The notes: generated by a model from the sequence alone, not told the origin. Positions 26,652 to 36,001 are shown, counted from the stretch's first letter. The stretch: 51,214 nt of DNA from Cryobacterium sp. Y50 (GCF_002929805.1 NZ_PJJM01000099.1:1-51214), one strand, 5' to 3'. Numbers and translations are program-made.

Positions 26652-27152
26652 ATGCGCCCGACACCGAGGAAAGAAGCTCTCATCGCTCTCGAAAATGACA
26701 CCCAGGCACCCGATTTCAAACTCATCAATCAGTTTGGTGAAACTGTACAGCTCAGCCAATTTCGGGGGATAAAGTCCGTCGCTTTGGTGTTCTTTCCGCT
26801 GGCGTTCTCCGGCATCTGCAGCGGCGAACTGTGTGAACTGCGTGACAACCTGGCCCTGTTCGAAGACGGTGGAGTCGAGCTCATCGGAATTTCCGTTGAC
26901 TCCCGTCATGCATTGCGGGCCTTCGGCGAGCAGGAAAAATACACCTTCGATCTCGTGGCCGATTTCTGGCCGCACGGAGCTGTTGCGAAAGAATACGGCG
27001 TCTTTCTGGAGGACAAGGGTTTCGCTAACCGCGCCACATTCCTGATCGATCCAAGCGGCATCATTCGGGCCAGTTTCATCACAGCACCCGGCGAAGCGCG
27101 GTCCATCGACTCCTACCGCGCCGCTCTTGGACAGCTTGTACCCGCCCTCTGA
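26652..27152 (+). CDS. ahpE: AhpE-type peroxiredoxin
   Basis: This thiol peroxidase reduces hydroperoxides. PLAFSGICSGELCELRD holds the peroxidatic Cys56 (FSGIC) and an additional Cys61, which M. tuberculosis AhpE lacks in its one-cysteine GICQGEL motif. FWPHGAVAKEYGVF and ANRATFLIDPSGIIR are family blocks. The length, 166 residues from ATG 26652, is about 10 longer than typical. That ATG has no ribosome-binding site, while a good GAGGAAAG sits inside the frame ahead of the expected family N-terminus, where only ATC/CTC codons are found. It is divergent from aceE and precedes tRNA-Val. Confidence 0.92.
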   Translation: MRPTPRKEALIALENDTQAPDFKLINQFGETVQLSQFRGIKSVALVFFPLAFSGICSGELCELRDNLALFEDGGVELIGISVDSRHALRAFGEQEKYTFDLVADFWPHGAVAKEYGVFLEDKGFANRATFLIDPSGIIRASFITAPGEARSIDSYRAALGQLVPAL

Positions 27153-27191
27153 CCTATACTGATGAGACCCGGTGACCTTGAGTCGTCGTCG

Positions 27192-27264
27192 GGGCCTTTA
27201 GCTCAGTTGGTAGAGCGCCACGTTTACACCGTGGATGTCATCGGTTCGAGCCCGGTAGGGCCCA
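27192..27264 (+). tRNA. tRNA-Val (anticodon TAC)
   Basis: A complete cloverleaf. The acceptor GGGCCTT (27192-27198) pairs with AGGGCCC (27257-27263); the D-arm is GCTCAGTTGGTAGAGC; the anticodon stem CCACG/CGTGG encloses the loop TTTACAC with anticodon TAC; the T-loop is GGTTCGAGCC. CCA is not encoded (ACA follows). Confidence 0.97.
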
Positions 27265-27889
27265 CAAAGATTTCTCCCACGGCTTGTGATCGTGAGGTCG
27301 AATGACACGCACGATTCCGGTGTACTGGGTTGGGCAGGTGCAAGTGTTGCAGGTCATTACCGCAGCCGTGTGCACGCTCTGTTCCCCGTTTGGGTTCGAG
27401 ACCGTGAGCGCAAACAATACCGTGGAGGCCCACTTCGATGCGCTGTAATTCGACCTGGGTGAGGGGTCTGCCTGGGGGCCGCTGGCCATCAGGCGGCCCG
27501 TACTCGTAGACAACTTTGCGACGTCGACGGGAACGACCTGCCCAGCGTTGATGAAAGCCGCGCAGAACACGGAAGTGCAGGCCGTTCACGTCTTTCCGCT
27601 CATCATGGGTCGGTCGATATCGGCGCCCTCTCGCTGTTTTCGACGGGCTCCGGCGGTCTCTCACCCGCGCAGATTCTGGACGCACAAGTGCTCGCTCAGA
27701 TTGCCGCCGTCCAGGTCTTACGTCGATCCCACACCGCGCAAACACTAAAAACAAAATTGCATCGCTTCTAGCAGTAGTTGCGAACTAACTGAGACTTATC
27801 CCCCGTTTGAACTGAGCGGGCATATACTATTCCTGGCCGCCCCGGACCCTGGCAGCACACGCACTAAACGTGAGCTTGCGAGGGAAATC
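27265..27889. other. Stretch downstream of tRNA-Val without recognisable gene
   Basis: Frames on both strands here are short or overlap the tRNA. None has a ribosome-binding site with a family motif. The position next to a tRNA is a common integration site, but I found no integrase and no repeat of the tRNA 3' end. The last bases hold the ribosome-binding site GAGGGAA of the gene at 27890. Confidence 0.5.
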
Positions 27890-28225
27890 ATGAAACGTAT
27901 ATTTCACCCCGGTGGGTCAGTGATCACCGGCAGTGATCTCGCTGATGCGGTCCTGCTGTACGCCGAGGCACTGTGTAACCGTCGACAAGTCGACGTCGTC
28001 GATATACCGGTCATGGGCGATGACGGCATGCTTCTGCGCGCTCAGTTTTTGATCGGTTCCTCGAGTCAGCTGGTCAGCGTCACCGCGGATAGTCTGTCGC
28101 CAGAACTGGTCGAACCGGAAACGACGGATTTTCTGCACCGCAAGGCCCAAACCGGAGCCATGATCCCAGCGGCGTGGACCCGTGAGGAGTCGGCTGTCGT
28201 GCAGTTCGACGAGTTCGACTACTGA
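27890..28225 (+). CDS. Small hypothetical protein, 111 residues
   Basis: A soluble protein starting at ATG 27890 with GAGGGAA seven bases upstream. It has protein-like composition, an early helix (SDLADAVLLYAEALCNRR), beta strands in the middle (VVDIPVMGDDG, LRAQFLIGSSSQ), and an acidic end (QFDEFDY). No membrane segment or signal peptide. I do not recognise a family. It stands alone, 81 bp before the Nif3 gene on the same strand. Confidence 0.75.
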   Translation: MKRIFHPGGSVITGSDLADAVLLYAEALCNRRQVDVVDIPVMGDDGMLLRAQFLIGSSSQLVSVTADSLSPELVEPETTDFLHRKAQTGAMIPAAWTREESAVVQFDEFDY

Positions 28226-28306
28226 CCTGCCTTTTCGCGGACACGACGCATTGGGTTGTGTCCTGTTCGCGAAACCTTGGCACCGGTCGCCCGGTAGGCT
28301 GAACGG

Positions 28307-29125
28307 GTGTCATTCTCGCTTGCCGACGTTACCCGCATCGCCCATACCCTCTGGCCTCTCGACGGTGCCGAAGCGTGGGATGCACCGGGGCTGGTCAGCG
28401 GCGATCCGGCCCGGCCGATTCGCAGCATCCATTTGGCCGTCGATGCCGTCGCCGACACGGCCGACGAGGCCATTGCAGCCGGCGCCGATCTGCTGTTGAC
28501 GCATCATCCGCTGCTGCTGCGCGGTGTCACGAGCATCGCCGAGGACAGCTACAAAGGGGCATTGCTCAGCCGACTCATTCGTGCCGACTGTGCTTTGCTT
28601 GCCGCCCACACCAACGCAGACGTGGTCGCTGACGGCGTGTCCGACGTGATCGCCATGCGGCTGGGATTGATCGCCGCGCTGCCCATCATGAATGGCGTTG
28701 TGCCGGGCACTGGCATCGGACGGGTCGGTCGCCTGCCGAAACCGACCACGCTCGGACACCTGGCACACACCATGCTGGCCCTGCTGCCGGCCACGGCTTC
28801 CGGAGTTCGCGCCGCCGGCGACTATGCAGCCCCGATCACGACGATTGCACTTTGTGGCGGCGCCGGTGATTCCTTGCTGCGGCACCCGCAGGTGCTGGCA
28901 GCGGATGTCTACATCACCTCCGATCTGCGCCACCACCCGGCGCAGGAGGCGCGCGAGCAGGCGCTTTGCGTCGGCGGACCCGCCCTCATCGACGTCGCAC
29001 ACTGGGCCAGCGAATGGTTGTGGCTGGAGCCAGCTGCCATGCAGTTGCGGGAGGCCCTGCCGGGAGTGTCGGTTACGGTAAGTGACCTGAACACCGACCC
29101 TTGGAATTTCGCCATCGTGCACTAA
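28307..29125 (+). CDS. Nif3-like dinuclear metal-centre protein
   Basis: A 272-residue member of the YbgI/Nif3 family (often called GTP cyclohydrolase I type 2 without proof). The metal ligands are visible: THHPLLLRG (about 64-72), AHTNADVVADG (about 100-110), and a C-terminal HWASEWLW with the last histidine and glutamate. The start is GTG 28307. The downstream zinc-ribbon gene follows after 52 bp, the same pairing as Rv2230c-Rv2229c. The biochemical role in bacteria is uncertain. Confidence 0.93.
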   Translation: MSFSLADVTRIAHTLWPLDGAEAWDAPGLVSGDPARPIRSIHLAVDAVADTADEAIAAGADLLLTHHPLLLRGVTSIAEDSYKGALLSRLIRADCALLAAHTNADVVADGVSDVIAMRLGLIAALPIMNGVVPGTGIGRVGRLPKPTTLGHLAHTMLALLPATASGVRAAGDYAAPITTIALCGGAGDSLLRHPQVLAADVYITSDLRHHPAQEAREQALCVGGPALIDVAHWASEWLWLEPAAMQLREALPGVSVTVSDLNTDPWNFAIVH

Positions 29126-29177
29126 ATTCATTTTCTTTCGTCAGTACAAGTCAAATTTAGCGTTAGGTCAGGACATC

Positions 29178-29915
29178 GTGAAGGCATCACCACTCCAGCA
29201 GAAGGAACTTCTGCGGCTTCAGGCCCTCGACATCAAGGTTCTTCAGCTTAGCCACCAGTCAAAGTCACTCGCGGCGCACGCCGAGCTTGCCGCGCTCAAC
29301 AGGGAGGCTGAGGCCAGCCGCATGAAGCTGCTCGGCCGATCCGGCGAGCTCGACGACGTGCGTACCGAATTGGGACGCATCGAGAGCGACGTTGAGGTCG
29401 TCGAAAAGCGCATCGCCCGCGATACCGACCGGCTCCAACACACCTCATCCGTCAAGGACATTCAGGCTCTCGACTCCGAGGTTGCCTCACTCAGGAAGCG
29501 CCTGTTCGATCTCGAGGAGATTGAGATTGCCGTGCTTGAGCGCCAGGAGGAGCACGAGGCGGCCGTGGCCGTGGTGGAGCAGGAACGCGACGCCATTGCC
29601 GAGCGGGTCGCCGCCACTGAAGCCGTTCGGGATGAGTCGTTGGTTGACCTCACCCGTCAGCTCGGTGAGTTGACCCGTGATCGCGCAACGATTGCGGCCG
29701 CCATTCCCAATGACGTCGCTGCCCTGTACGAGCGCCTGCGCATCAGCGGCCACGGCAACGCCGCGGCTCTGCTACGTGCCCGTACCTGCAGTGGATGCAC
29801 GATGACCCTGACCGGGAGCGACCTCGCCGATGCCCGTCAGGCGCCGACGGACGAGGTCATCTTCTGCCCCGACTGTGGCGCCGTGCTGGTACGCACCGAA
29901 GAGTCCGGAATCTAG
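29178..29915 (+). CDS. Coiled-coil protein with C4 zinc ribbon
   Basis: A 245-residue protein with a long coiled coil (about residues 5-170, rich in Leu/Glu/Arg) and a C-terminal zinc ribbon: CSGC (about 199-202) and CPDC (about 232-235) after SGHGNAAALLRARTC. It is the orthologue by family and position of Rv2229c. Members of this family have been linked to DNA or RNA binding, but the function is not settled. The start is GTG 29178, giving the common KASPLQQKELLRLQALD beginning. The rnpB gene follows about 40 bp later. Confidence 0.93.
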   Translation: MKASPLQQKELLRLQALDIKVLQLSHQSKSLAAHAELAALNREAEASRMKLLGRSGELDDVRTELGRIESDVEVVEKRIARDTDRLQHTSSVKDIQALDSEVASLRKRLFDLEEIEIAVLERQEEHEAAVAVVEQERDAIAERVAATEAVRDESLVDLTRQLGELTRDRATIAAAIPNDVAALYERLRISGHGNAAALLRARTCSGCTMTLTGSDLADARQAPTDEVIFCPDCGAVLVRTEESGI

Positions 29916-29954
29916 CGCCGGTTCGGCGCCAGCCTGCCCGCCCGGTAAGCTTGG

Positions 29955-30362
29955 GTTTCGGAATGGGTCGGCAAGACGGTCGCGTCATTCGGGAGATCTT
30001 CGGGTCAAGCGGATGCCGAGGAACGTCCGGGCTCCATAGAGCAGGATGGTGGGTAACACCCACCCGGGGTAACCCGCGAGACAGTGCCACAGAAAGTAGA
30101 CCGCCACCGGCGTCGCATCTTCGGATTCGGCAGGTGGTAAGGGTGAAACGGTGGTGTAAGAGACCACCAGAGGCCAGGGTGACCTGGTCGGCTCGGTAAA
30201 CCTCGTCCGGAGCAAGGTCAGACAGAAAGCGTTGAGGCGGCTCGCCGAGCTTTCGGGTAGACCGCTAGAGGGCTGCGGCAACGTAGTCACGAGATAGATG
30301 GCCGTCGACGGTGTGCAAACACCTGGACAGAACCCGGCGTACTAGCCGGCCCATTCCACCTT
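29955..30362 (+). ncRNA. rnpB: RNase P RNA, bacterial type A
   Basis: All landmark segments are present in order: GAGGAACGTCCGGGCTCC (P4 5' side, about 30016-30033), GGTAACACCCACCCGGGG, GACAGTGCCACAGAAA, GGTAAGGGTGAAACGG, GTAAGAGACCACCAG, GGAGCAAGGTCA, and near the 3' end ATAGATGGCCGTCGACG and GACAGAACCCGGCGTA. The ends close as helix P1: GGAATGGGTCGG (29960-29971) with CCGGCCCATTCC (30346-30357). The exact mature ends are estimates. Frames on either strand inside this region are not genes. Confidence 0.95.
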
Positions 30363-30381
30363 CATCCACCCGGCGGTTTGG

Positions 30382-31137
30382 TCAGCCGGCCGCGGTCCAG
30401 TGATAGAGCTTTTCCGGCCGCCCGGCGCGGCCATATTTTTGGGTGATACCGGCTCGTTCGGTGATGACCAGAAATTCAAGGTAGCGCCGAGCGCTCACCC
30501 GAGCCAGTCCCAGATAACCAGCCACGTCGCTGGCCGAGATACCGACGGCGGCTCGCTTGAGCGTGGTCACGACGGCGTCGAGCGTCACCTCGGACAGTCC
30601 CTTGGACAGCGACAATGCGACCGATCCAGCGGCTGCGGTGGGCGGCGCGACCGTGCCGGGTTGCAGCATCCGGTCTATTCGTTCCTGATCGAGCATTGAT
30701 GCTGTCACAGCGGCGTGCTCGCGCAAATCCTGACGGTGTTGAACGTACTGGTCGAGTCGCTCGAGCAGCACGGTCGAGGTGAACGGTTTGACCAGGTAGT
30801 GCATGACCCCACCGGCCATCGCTGCCCGCACAGTGTCGAGCTCCCTGGCAGCGGTGATGGCAATGATATCGACCGGGTCGCCGGGAAGATTGCGCGCGGC
30901 CCGCAGCACGTCGATGCCGGACATACCGGGCAGATGGATGTCCAACAGCACCAGGTCTGGTTTCAGCCTCGTGATTAGATCGAGGCCGTCTGTACCGGTG
31001 TAGGCGACGCCGACGATCTCGAACCCACCGTGGGCGAGCAGAAAACCGGTGTGAATTCCCGCGACTTCACGGTCATCGTCGATGACCACCGTGCGGATAA
31101 GAGCCGTGCGAATGAGAGCCGTATGAATGAGCGTCAT
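30382..31137 (-). CDS. CitB/DcuR-type response regulator
   Basis: A 251-residue response regulator. The receiver domain has the acidic pair IDDDRE (20-25), phospho-acceptor Asp66 in LVLLDIHLPGMSG and Lys117 in YLVKPFT. A linker is followed by the CitB-type helix-turn-helix (ISASDVAGYLGLARVSARRY, about 186-205). The start ATG 31135-31137 overlaps the stop of the upstream kinase gene (ATGA), which fixes it although the N-terminus then carries three 15-bp near-repeats (TALIR) before the usual IRTVVIDDD. It presumably controls the divergent tctCBA transporter genes. Confidence 0.93.
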   Translation of the reverse strand: MTLIHTALIRTALIRTVVIDDDREVAGIHTGFLLAHGGFEIVGVAYTGTDGLDLITRLKPDLVLLDIHLPGMSGIDVLRAARNLPGDPVDIIAITAARELDTVRAAMAGGVMHYLVKPFTSTVLLERLDQYVQHRQDLREHAAVTASMLDQERIDRMLQPGTVAPPTAAAGSVALSLSKGLSEVTLDAVVTTLKRAAVGISASDVAGYLGLARVSARRYLEFLVITERAGITQKYGRAGRPEKLYHWTAAG

Positions 31138-32723
31138 GAGGCGGTTCCAATGCGGTTGGGCGAGGAAGGTACTGCGGCGAGGAGCACGGTGAAGGTTGCT
31201 CCGCCGTGCTGCGACGGCTTGGAGGTGACGAACCCGGTGCGGCGCACGGCTACGCGCTGCACGAGGGCCAACCCGAAACCGCGTGCTCCGGGGCGGCTAA
31301 CGTCTCGGGTGGACTGGCCGACCTCAAATATTCGCACGCGGTCCTTCTCTTTGATTCCCGGGCCGTCATCGGAGACGACGATGGTGGCACCCGTGCTGTC
31401 TTCGCTGAGGCGAACGTGGATGGTGCCATCGGCACCGATCGCTTCCATCGCATTGTCAATGAGATTACCGAGTACCGTGACCGGATCCGTCGTTCCATCG
31501 GGTGCGAGAGTCGAATCTTCGTCGATGACCAGATTGATGCCTTTCTCCGCTGCGATGGTGCTCTTGGCCATGAGCAGGCTCGCCGCGTCGGGGTCGGTGA
31601 TGCCGGGGGACAGGGCTCGGGAGACCACGGAACCACCGTGCCCGGCGCGAGTGATGAAATCCACGACCTGCTCCGTGCGCCCCAGTTCGATCAACCCCGA
31701 AATAACGTGCATCTTGTTGGCGAATTCGTGGGCCTGGGCACGCAAAGCCTGCGTCACATCCCGTGCGCCATCCAGGTCTTGCAGAAGCTGGTGCAGCTCG
31801 GTCCGGTCCCGCAGAATCAATACCCGGCCGACCAATCCACCGTCGACGATGGCATCGTTGGACCGCGCCAGCAGAACGCGTTCACCGACGAGCACGGTCT
31901 CATCGCTTTCACCGCTATCGGCCAGCATTCTGGCCAGTTCCGCACCGACCACGTCCGGCGCCGGACGCCCCACCGAGTCATCGTCCGCGCCGAGGAGTCT
32001 GCGCGCCTCGTCGTTGACCAGAGCGATGGAACCGGCGGCATCCACCGCAACAAGGCCCTCGCCGATACCGTGCAGCATCGCCTCGCGGGTCTCCAACAGG
32101 GAGGCGATCTCTTCGGGTTCCAGCCGGTGAATCCTGCGCCACACCATCCGCGAGATCATCGTCGCCCCGGCTGTTCCTACCAGGGCAGCCCCGACGAGCC
32201 AGGTCACGAGCTCTGGCAGCACCTTATAAAGGTCGGCGCGCAGCGTCTGCTCCAAAATTCCTACCGAAGCCATGCCGATGATGACTCCGGACTCGTCAAG
32301 GATCGGCAGTTTGACCCGCCAGGTCTCTCCGAGCGTGCCAGTCTGGGTGCCGACATAGGTCTCACCAGACAGCGCAATCGATGGATCCGTCGAGGTCACG
32401 TGGCTGATCATGGCCGGGTTCGGATGCGAATAGCGCACGCCGGTGTCGTCGGTGACGACGACGTAGGTGACGTTGGCGGCCTCGGAGATCAGTTCGGCGA
32501 TCGGTTGAATCGTGTCGCTTGGGTCGCTGTCGTCAAAGGCATCGACGATCGCGGGCAGCTCGGCCACCGACTGCGCGACTCCCACCATGCGGGCTTGATA
32601 GGCGTCACGAATCTGCTGTTCCTGCAAGCGGATAGCGACGGACCCGGCAACGAGGACGACGATGAGAACAATAAGGAGTTGCAGAAAGAACAACTGTGTT
32701 CTCAGCGACATCGACTGAATCAT
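31134..32723 (-). CDS. CitA/DcuS-type sensor histidine kinase
   Basis: A 529-residue membrane kinase. Helix 1 (about 11-32), an extracellular single-Cache-like domain (about 35-168) that would bind a carboxylate, helix 2 (about 172-193), a PAS domain (about 210-310), the phospho-acceptor His332 in AQAHEFANKMHVISGLIELG, and an ATPase domain with N-box NLIDNAMEAIG and DDGPGIKEKD. I take ATG 32721-32723 as start (MIQSMSLRTQ) because a GGAG/GGAAGA ribosome-binding site precedes it and the longer frame crosses the divergent promoter region. It forms an operon with the response regulator. Confidence 0.92.
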   Translation of the reverse strand: MIQSMSLRTQLFFLQLLIVLIVVLVAGSVAIRLQEQQIRDAYQARMVGVAQSVAELPAIVDAFDDSDPSDTIQPIAELISEAANVTYVVVTDDTGVRYSHPNPAMISHVTSTDPSIALSGETYVGTQTGTLGETWRVKLPILDESGVIIGMASVGILEQTLRADLYKVLPELVTWLVGAALVGTAGATMISRMVWRRIHRLEPEEIASLLETREAMLHGIGEGLVAVDAAGSIALVNDEARRLLGADDDSVGRPAPDVVGAELARMLADSGESDETVLVGERVLLARSNDAIVDGGLVGRVLILRDRTELHQLLQDLDGARDVTQALRAQAHEFANKMHVISGLIELGRTEQVVDFITRAGHGGSVVSRALSPGITDPDAASLLMAKSTIAAEKGINLVIDEDSTLAPDGTTDPVTVLGNLIDNAMEAIGADGTIHVRLSEDSTGATIVVSDDGPGIKEKDRVRIFEVGQSTRDVSRPGARGFGLALVQRVAVRRTGFVTSKPSQHGGATFTVLLAAVPSSPNRIGTAS

Positions 32724-32836
32724 TCTTCCATTCTCCCATCTACCCTCCGACGTTGCGTCCGGTCCGCCCGGGCAGTGTCCGTAATGACCAATATGCGCAC
32801 TATGACCGAATTCTTCCGCTGATCGGCGGGGCTCCA

Positions 32837-32855
32837 TACGCTGAGATACAGCGTA
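32837..32855. promoter_or_regulatory. Palindrome between the sensor kinase and tctC
   Basis: TACGCTG-AGATA-CAGCGTA is a perfect 7-bp inverted repeat with a 5-bp spacer. It lies 40 bp upstream of the tctC start, in the intergenic region from which the two operons diverge. This is a good candidate site for the CitB-type response regulator; not proven. Confidence 0.5.
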
Positions 32856-32894
32856 GCCATACGCATCACAGTGGAGTGAATAGAGGAAAACAGC

Positions 32895-33902
32895 ATGAAA
32901 CAAGGCTCAATGACGCGTCGAACCGGTTTGATCGTTACGGCGGCAGCATCCGTTCTACTTCTCGCCGGGTGCAGCACCCCGGCAGCGACCAGCGGCAACA
33001 GCAATGAGGCTGCAGCCGGCATCGACAAGCTCAACATCATCGTTCCAGCCGACCCGGGCGGCGGCTGGGACCAGACCGGTAGGGCCATCGAAAAGGACCT
33101 GCAGGCCAACGATCTCGTGACGAGCGCCTCCGTCGTCAACGTGGGCGGCGCCGGCGGCACGAACGGGCTCGCCGCGATGAAGACCGAGAAGGATATCAAC
33201 ACCCTCATGGTCATGGGCTATGTCATGGTCGGTGCCGTCGAAACGAACAACTCCGCCAACCGCATCGAAGACACCACCCCGATCGCCCGCCTCACCGACG
33301 AGCCGCTCGTCGTGGTCGTTCCGACCGATTCCCCGTACGACACCATTGGCGATCTGCTCGATGACATTGGCGAGACCGGCCAGGCTGTCTCGATCACTGG
33401 AGGATCGGCCGGCGGCGCCGACCACATCCTGGCCGGAATGATGCTCAAGGAACAGGGCATCAGCGCTGACAAGCTCAACTACATTCCCTACTCGGGCGGT
33501 GGAGAGTCCCTGGCCGCGCTGCTCGGCAACAAGGTCAATGCCGGCATCTCCGGCGTTGGAGAGTACGCCGAGCAGGTCAAAGCCGGCAAACTGCGGGCCC
33601 TGGCGGTGTCCGGATCGGACGCTGCCCCGCAGCTTCCCGACACCGAAACACTGACCGATCAAGGGATCGACGTCGTGCTCACGAACTGGCGCGGAGTGGT
33701 CGCTCCCGGATCCATCGATGCCGCTCAGGCCGAAATTCTCACCACACTGATGGAAGACCTGCACGCGACCGACACTTGGCAGACCACACTCACTGATAAC
33801 AACTGGGCGGATGCCTTCATGATCGGTAACGAGTTCGCCGATTTCCTCACCGAAGACATCGCGACAGTGAAGGTCACGCTGAAAGACATCGGTCTGCTGT
33901 AA
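32895..33902 (+). CDS. tctC: Tripartite tricarboxylate transporter substrate-binding lipoprotein
   Basis: A 335-residue lipoprotein that captures a carboxylate outside the membrane. Signal peptide with lipobox LLLAGC (Cys26), then the TctC fold with IIVPADPGGGWDQTGR (about 49-64), which forms the carboxylate-binding loop, VNVGGAGGTNGLAAM, and NYIPYSGGGESLAALLGNKV. The start ATG 32895 follows GAGGAAAAC. It is first in tctC-tctB-tctA. Confidence 0.94.
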   Translation: MKQGSMTRRTGLIVTAAASVLLLAGCSTPAATSGNSNEAAAGIDKLNIIVPADPGGGWDQTGRAIEKDLQANDLVTSASVVNVGGAGGTNGLAAMKTEKDINTLMVMGYVMVGAVETNNSANRIEDTTPIARLTDEPLVVVVPTDSPYDTIGDLLDDIGETGQAVSITGGSAGGADHILAGMMLKEQGISADKLNYIPYSGGGESLAALLGNKVNAGISGVGEYAEQVKAGKLRALAVSGSDAAPQLPDTETLTDQGIDVVLTNWRGVVAPGSIDAAQAEILTTLMEDLHATDTWQTTLTDNNWADAFMIGNEFADFLTEDIATVKVTLKDIGLL

Positions 33903-33906
33903 CCCG

Positions 33907-34458
33907 ATGACCGTTCCCACACCCGAGTCGCTGGGCGGCGGTGGCACCAACCGTGCCACCGCCGCCCGGCCCGTCGGAGAAATAGTTTTCGCGTGTGTCA
34001 TCCTCAGCTTGGGAATCGTCGGCTTCGTGGCCGGCGCCGACATCCGCACACCGCCCTCAGCGAGTGACATCGGTCCCCGCGCGTTCCCCTTCCTGGTCTC
34101 GGGACTGCTTGTCGTGATTGGCATCGGCCTGATTTTTCAGCTCCTGCGCGGCCACGTCGGCGTGGCCGAAGAGGGCGAAGACGTCGACCCGAGCATCAAA
34201 ACCGACTGGCTCACCGTCGTGAAGCTCGTCGGCTTCGTCATCGTTCATATTGTGCTGATCGTGCCGCTCGGCTGGCCCGTCGCGGCCGCCGTGTTGTTCT
34301 TCGGCGCGGCCTGGTCGCTCGGTGCGAAGCCCTGGTGGCGCAACGCCCTGACCGGCATCGCGCTCGCCCTGATTCTGCAATTCGTGTTCGCGGGGCTCCT
34401 CGGCGTGTCCCTGCCGGCCGGTTTTCTCCTGGAAGGGGTGGCCATCTTCAATGGATAA
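33907..34458 (+). CDS. tctB: Tripartite tricarboxylate transporter small membrane subunit
   Basis: A 183-residue membrane protein with four helices (about 22-42, 58-76, 103-135 and 145-176), the pattern of Tct[21 protein letters not shown] is the characteristic second-helix entry. It starts 4 bp after the tctC stop and overlaps tctA by 8 bp, so the three genes are translationally coupled. Confidence 0.9.
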   Translation: MTVPTPESLGGGGTNRATAARPVGEIVFACVILSLGIVGFVAGADIRTPPSASDIGPRAFPFLVSGLLVVIGIGLIFQLLRGHVGVAEEGEDVDPSIKTDWLTVVKLVGFVIVHIVLIVPLGWPVAAAVLFFGAAWSLGAKPWWRNALTGIALALILQFVFAGLLGVSLPAGFLLEGVAIFNG

Positions 34459-36001
34459 CTTCATCAACCTGATGAATGGCTTCAGCGTGGCGATGCAGCC
34501 GATGTATCTGCTTTACGCGCTCGGTGGTGTCTTCATCGGCACCGCCATCGGCGTGCTGCCGGGCATCGGACCCGCCATGACCATCGCCCTGCTGATGCCG
34601 ATCACCTACAGCCTCGAACCGACCGCGGCCATCATCGTCTTCGCCGGCATCTACTACGGTGGCATGTACGGCGGATCGACGACATCGATCCTGCTCAATA
34701 CACCGGGGGAGTCGGCATCGATCGTGACAGCCCTCGAGGGCAACAAGATGGCCAAGGCCGGACGGGGCGCTGCAGCCCTCGCGACGGCGGCCCTCGGGTC
34801 GTTTGTCGCCGGCACCCTCGCGACGGTGTTGCTGAGCTTTCTCGCCCCATTCGTGGCCGAGTTCGCCATTCAAATCGGCCCGGTCGAATATGTGGCCCTC
34901 ATGCTCGTTGCATTCCTGACCGTGGGGGCCTTGCTTGGGGCATCCGTTCTGCGTGGGCTAGCGTCGCTGGCCCTCGGCTTGTTCATCGCGCTGATCGGCG
35001 TCGACGCCCTCACCGGCCAGCAGCGTTACACCTTCGGCAATCCATTCCTGGCCGACGGTATCGACGTTGTACTCGTCGCCGTCGGCTTGTTCGCCGTCGG
35101 CGAGGCCATGTATGTGGCGTCCCGGCTGCGGCACGGGCCGGTCAAGGTGATTCCGGTCACCGGCGGCTGGACCACTTGGATGAAGAAGGACGACTGGAAG
35201 CGGTCCTGGAAGCCGTGGTTGCGCGGAACCTTCATCGGTTTCCCGATCGGTACGATTCCCGCCGGGGGAGCGGATGTTGCTACCTTCCTCTCCTATGCGG
35301 CCGAACGCCGCCTGGCCAACGGTGCGAACAAGAAACAGTTCGGCAAGGGTGCCATCGAGGGCGTTGCCGGCCCGGAATCGGCCAACAACGCGGCGGCGGC
35401 CGGAGTTCTGGTGCCGCTACTGACCCTCGGGATTCCGACGACGGCCACGGCCGCGATGATGCTCGTCGCATTCCAGCGCTATCAGATTCAGCCGGGGCCG
35501 CTGCTCTTTGAAACCCAGGGTGCACTGGTCTGGACACTCATCGCCAGCCTGTACGTCGGCAACCTGATGCTGCTGATTCTCAACCTGCCGCTGGTGGGTA
35601 TCTGGGTAAAGATACTGCAGATCCCACGTCCGTACCTGTATGCGGGAATTCTGGTGTTCGCTGGGCTTGGTGCGTTCTCGCTCAATTTCACGCCGGTTGA
35701 CGTGGGGATTCTGCTCGTCGTTGGCGTGCTGGGCTTCTTCATGCGGCGCTACGGCTACCCGATCGCGCCGATGGTGGTCGGGCTTATTCTCGGCCCGATC
35801 TTTGAGAACCAGCTGCGCCGGTCGCTCGCGATCTCGCAGGGGGATCCGACGGCGCTCATCGCATCACCGATCGCGGCCACCGTCTATGTTTCACTGATCG
35901 TGATCTTCGCCCTGTCGTACTGGATGAAGCGTCGCCAACGTGTTATGGAGTCTGAGCGAGTTTCCGAGGACGACGCCGTCGATGAACGGATGGCCCGGTA
36001 G
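34451..36001 (+). CDS. tctA: Tripartite tricarboxylate transporter large permease subunit
   Basis: A 516-residue polytopic permease of the TctA family. The conserved [20 protein letters not shown] (about 36-55), [20 protein letters not shown] (about 74-93), [20 protein letters not shown] (about 310-329) and the late RPYLY and FEN blocks are all there. The C-terminal tail is charged. With TctC and TctB it forms a secondary, ion-driven carboxylate uptake system; citrate is the classical substrate but others are common. Confidence 0.95.
   Translation: MDNFINLMNGFSVAMQPMYLLYALGGVFIGTAIGVLPGIGPAMTIALLMPITYSLEPTAAIIVFAGIYYGGMYGGSTTSILLNTPGESASIVTALEGNKMAKAGRGAAALATAALGSFVAGTLATVLLSFLAPFVAEFAIQIGPVEYVALMLVAFLTVGALLGASVLRGLASLALGLFIALIGVDALTGQQRYTFGNPFLADGIDVVLVAVGLFAVGEAMYVASRLRHGPVKVIPVTGGWTTWMKKDDWKRSWKPWLRGTFIGFPIGTIPAGGADVATFLSYAAERRLANGANKKQFGKGAIEGVAGPESANNAAAAGVLVPLLTLGIPTTATAAMMLVAFQRYQIQPGPLLFETQGALVWTLIASLYVGNLMLLILNLPLVGIWVKILQIPRPYLYAGILVFAGLGAFSLNFTPVDVGILLVVGVLGFFMRRYGYPIAPMVVGLILGPIFENQLRRSLAISQGDPTALIASPIAATVYVSLIVIFALSYWMKRRQRVMESERVSEDDAVDERMAR

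Noticed and set aside
27224..27754. Minus-strand reading frame of 176 codons downstream of and across tRNA-Val
   Set aside because: Its C-terminus (VGPTGLEPMTSTV type) is the antisense translation of the tRNA gene, a well-known false-annotation signature.
30016..30033. GAGGAACGTCC instead of GAGGAAAGTCC in the P4 region of rnpB
   Set aside because: This variant is the normal form in actinobacterial RNase P RNA, so it is not a defect.
29985..30290. 101-codon minus-strand frame
   Set aside because: It lies wholly inside the RNase P RNA gene and has no ribosome-binding site or family resemblance.
30580..30640. SLSKG pentapeptide in the response regulator, which often marks a dispersed DNA repeat in actinobacteria
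   Set aside because: Here it is part of the normal LPKG-like linker of CitB/DcuR regulators ahead of the DNA-binding domain; the nucleotide sequence is not the known repeat.
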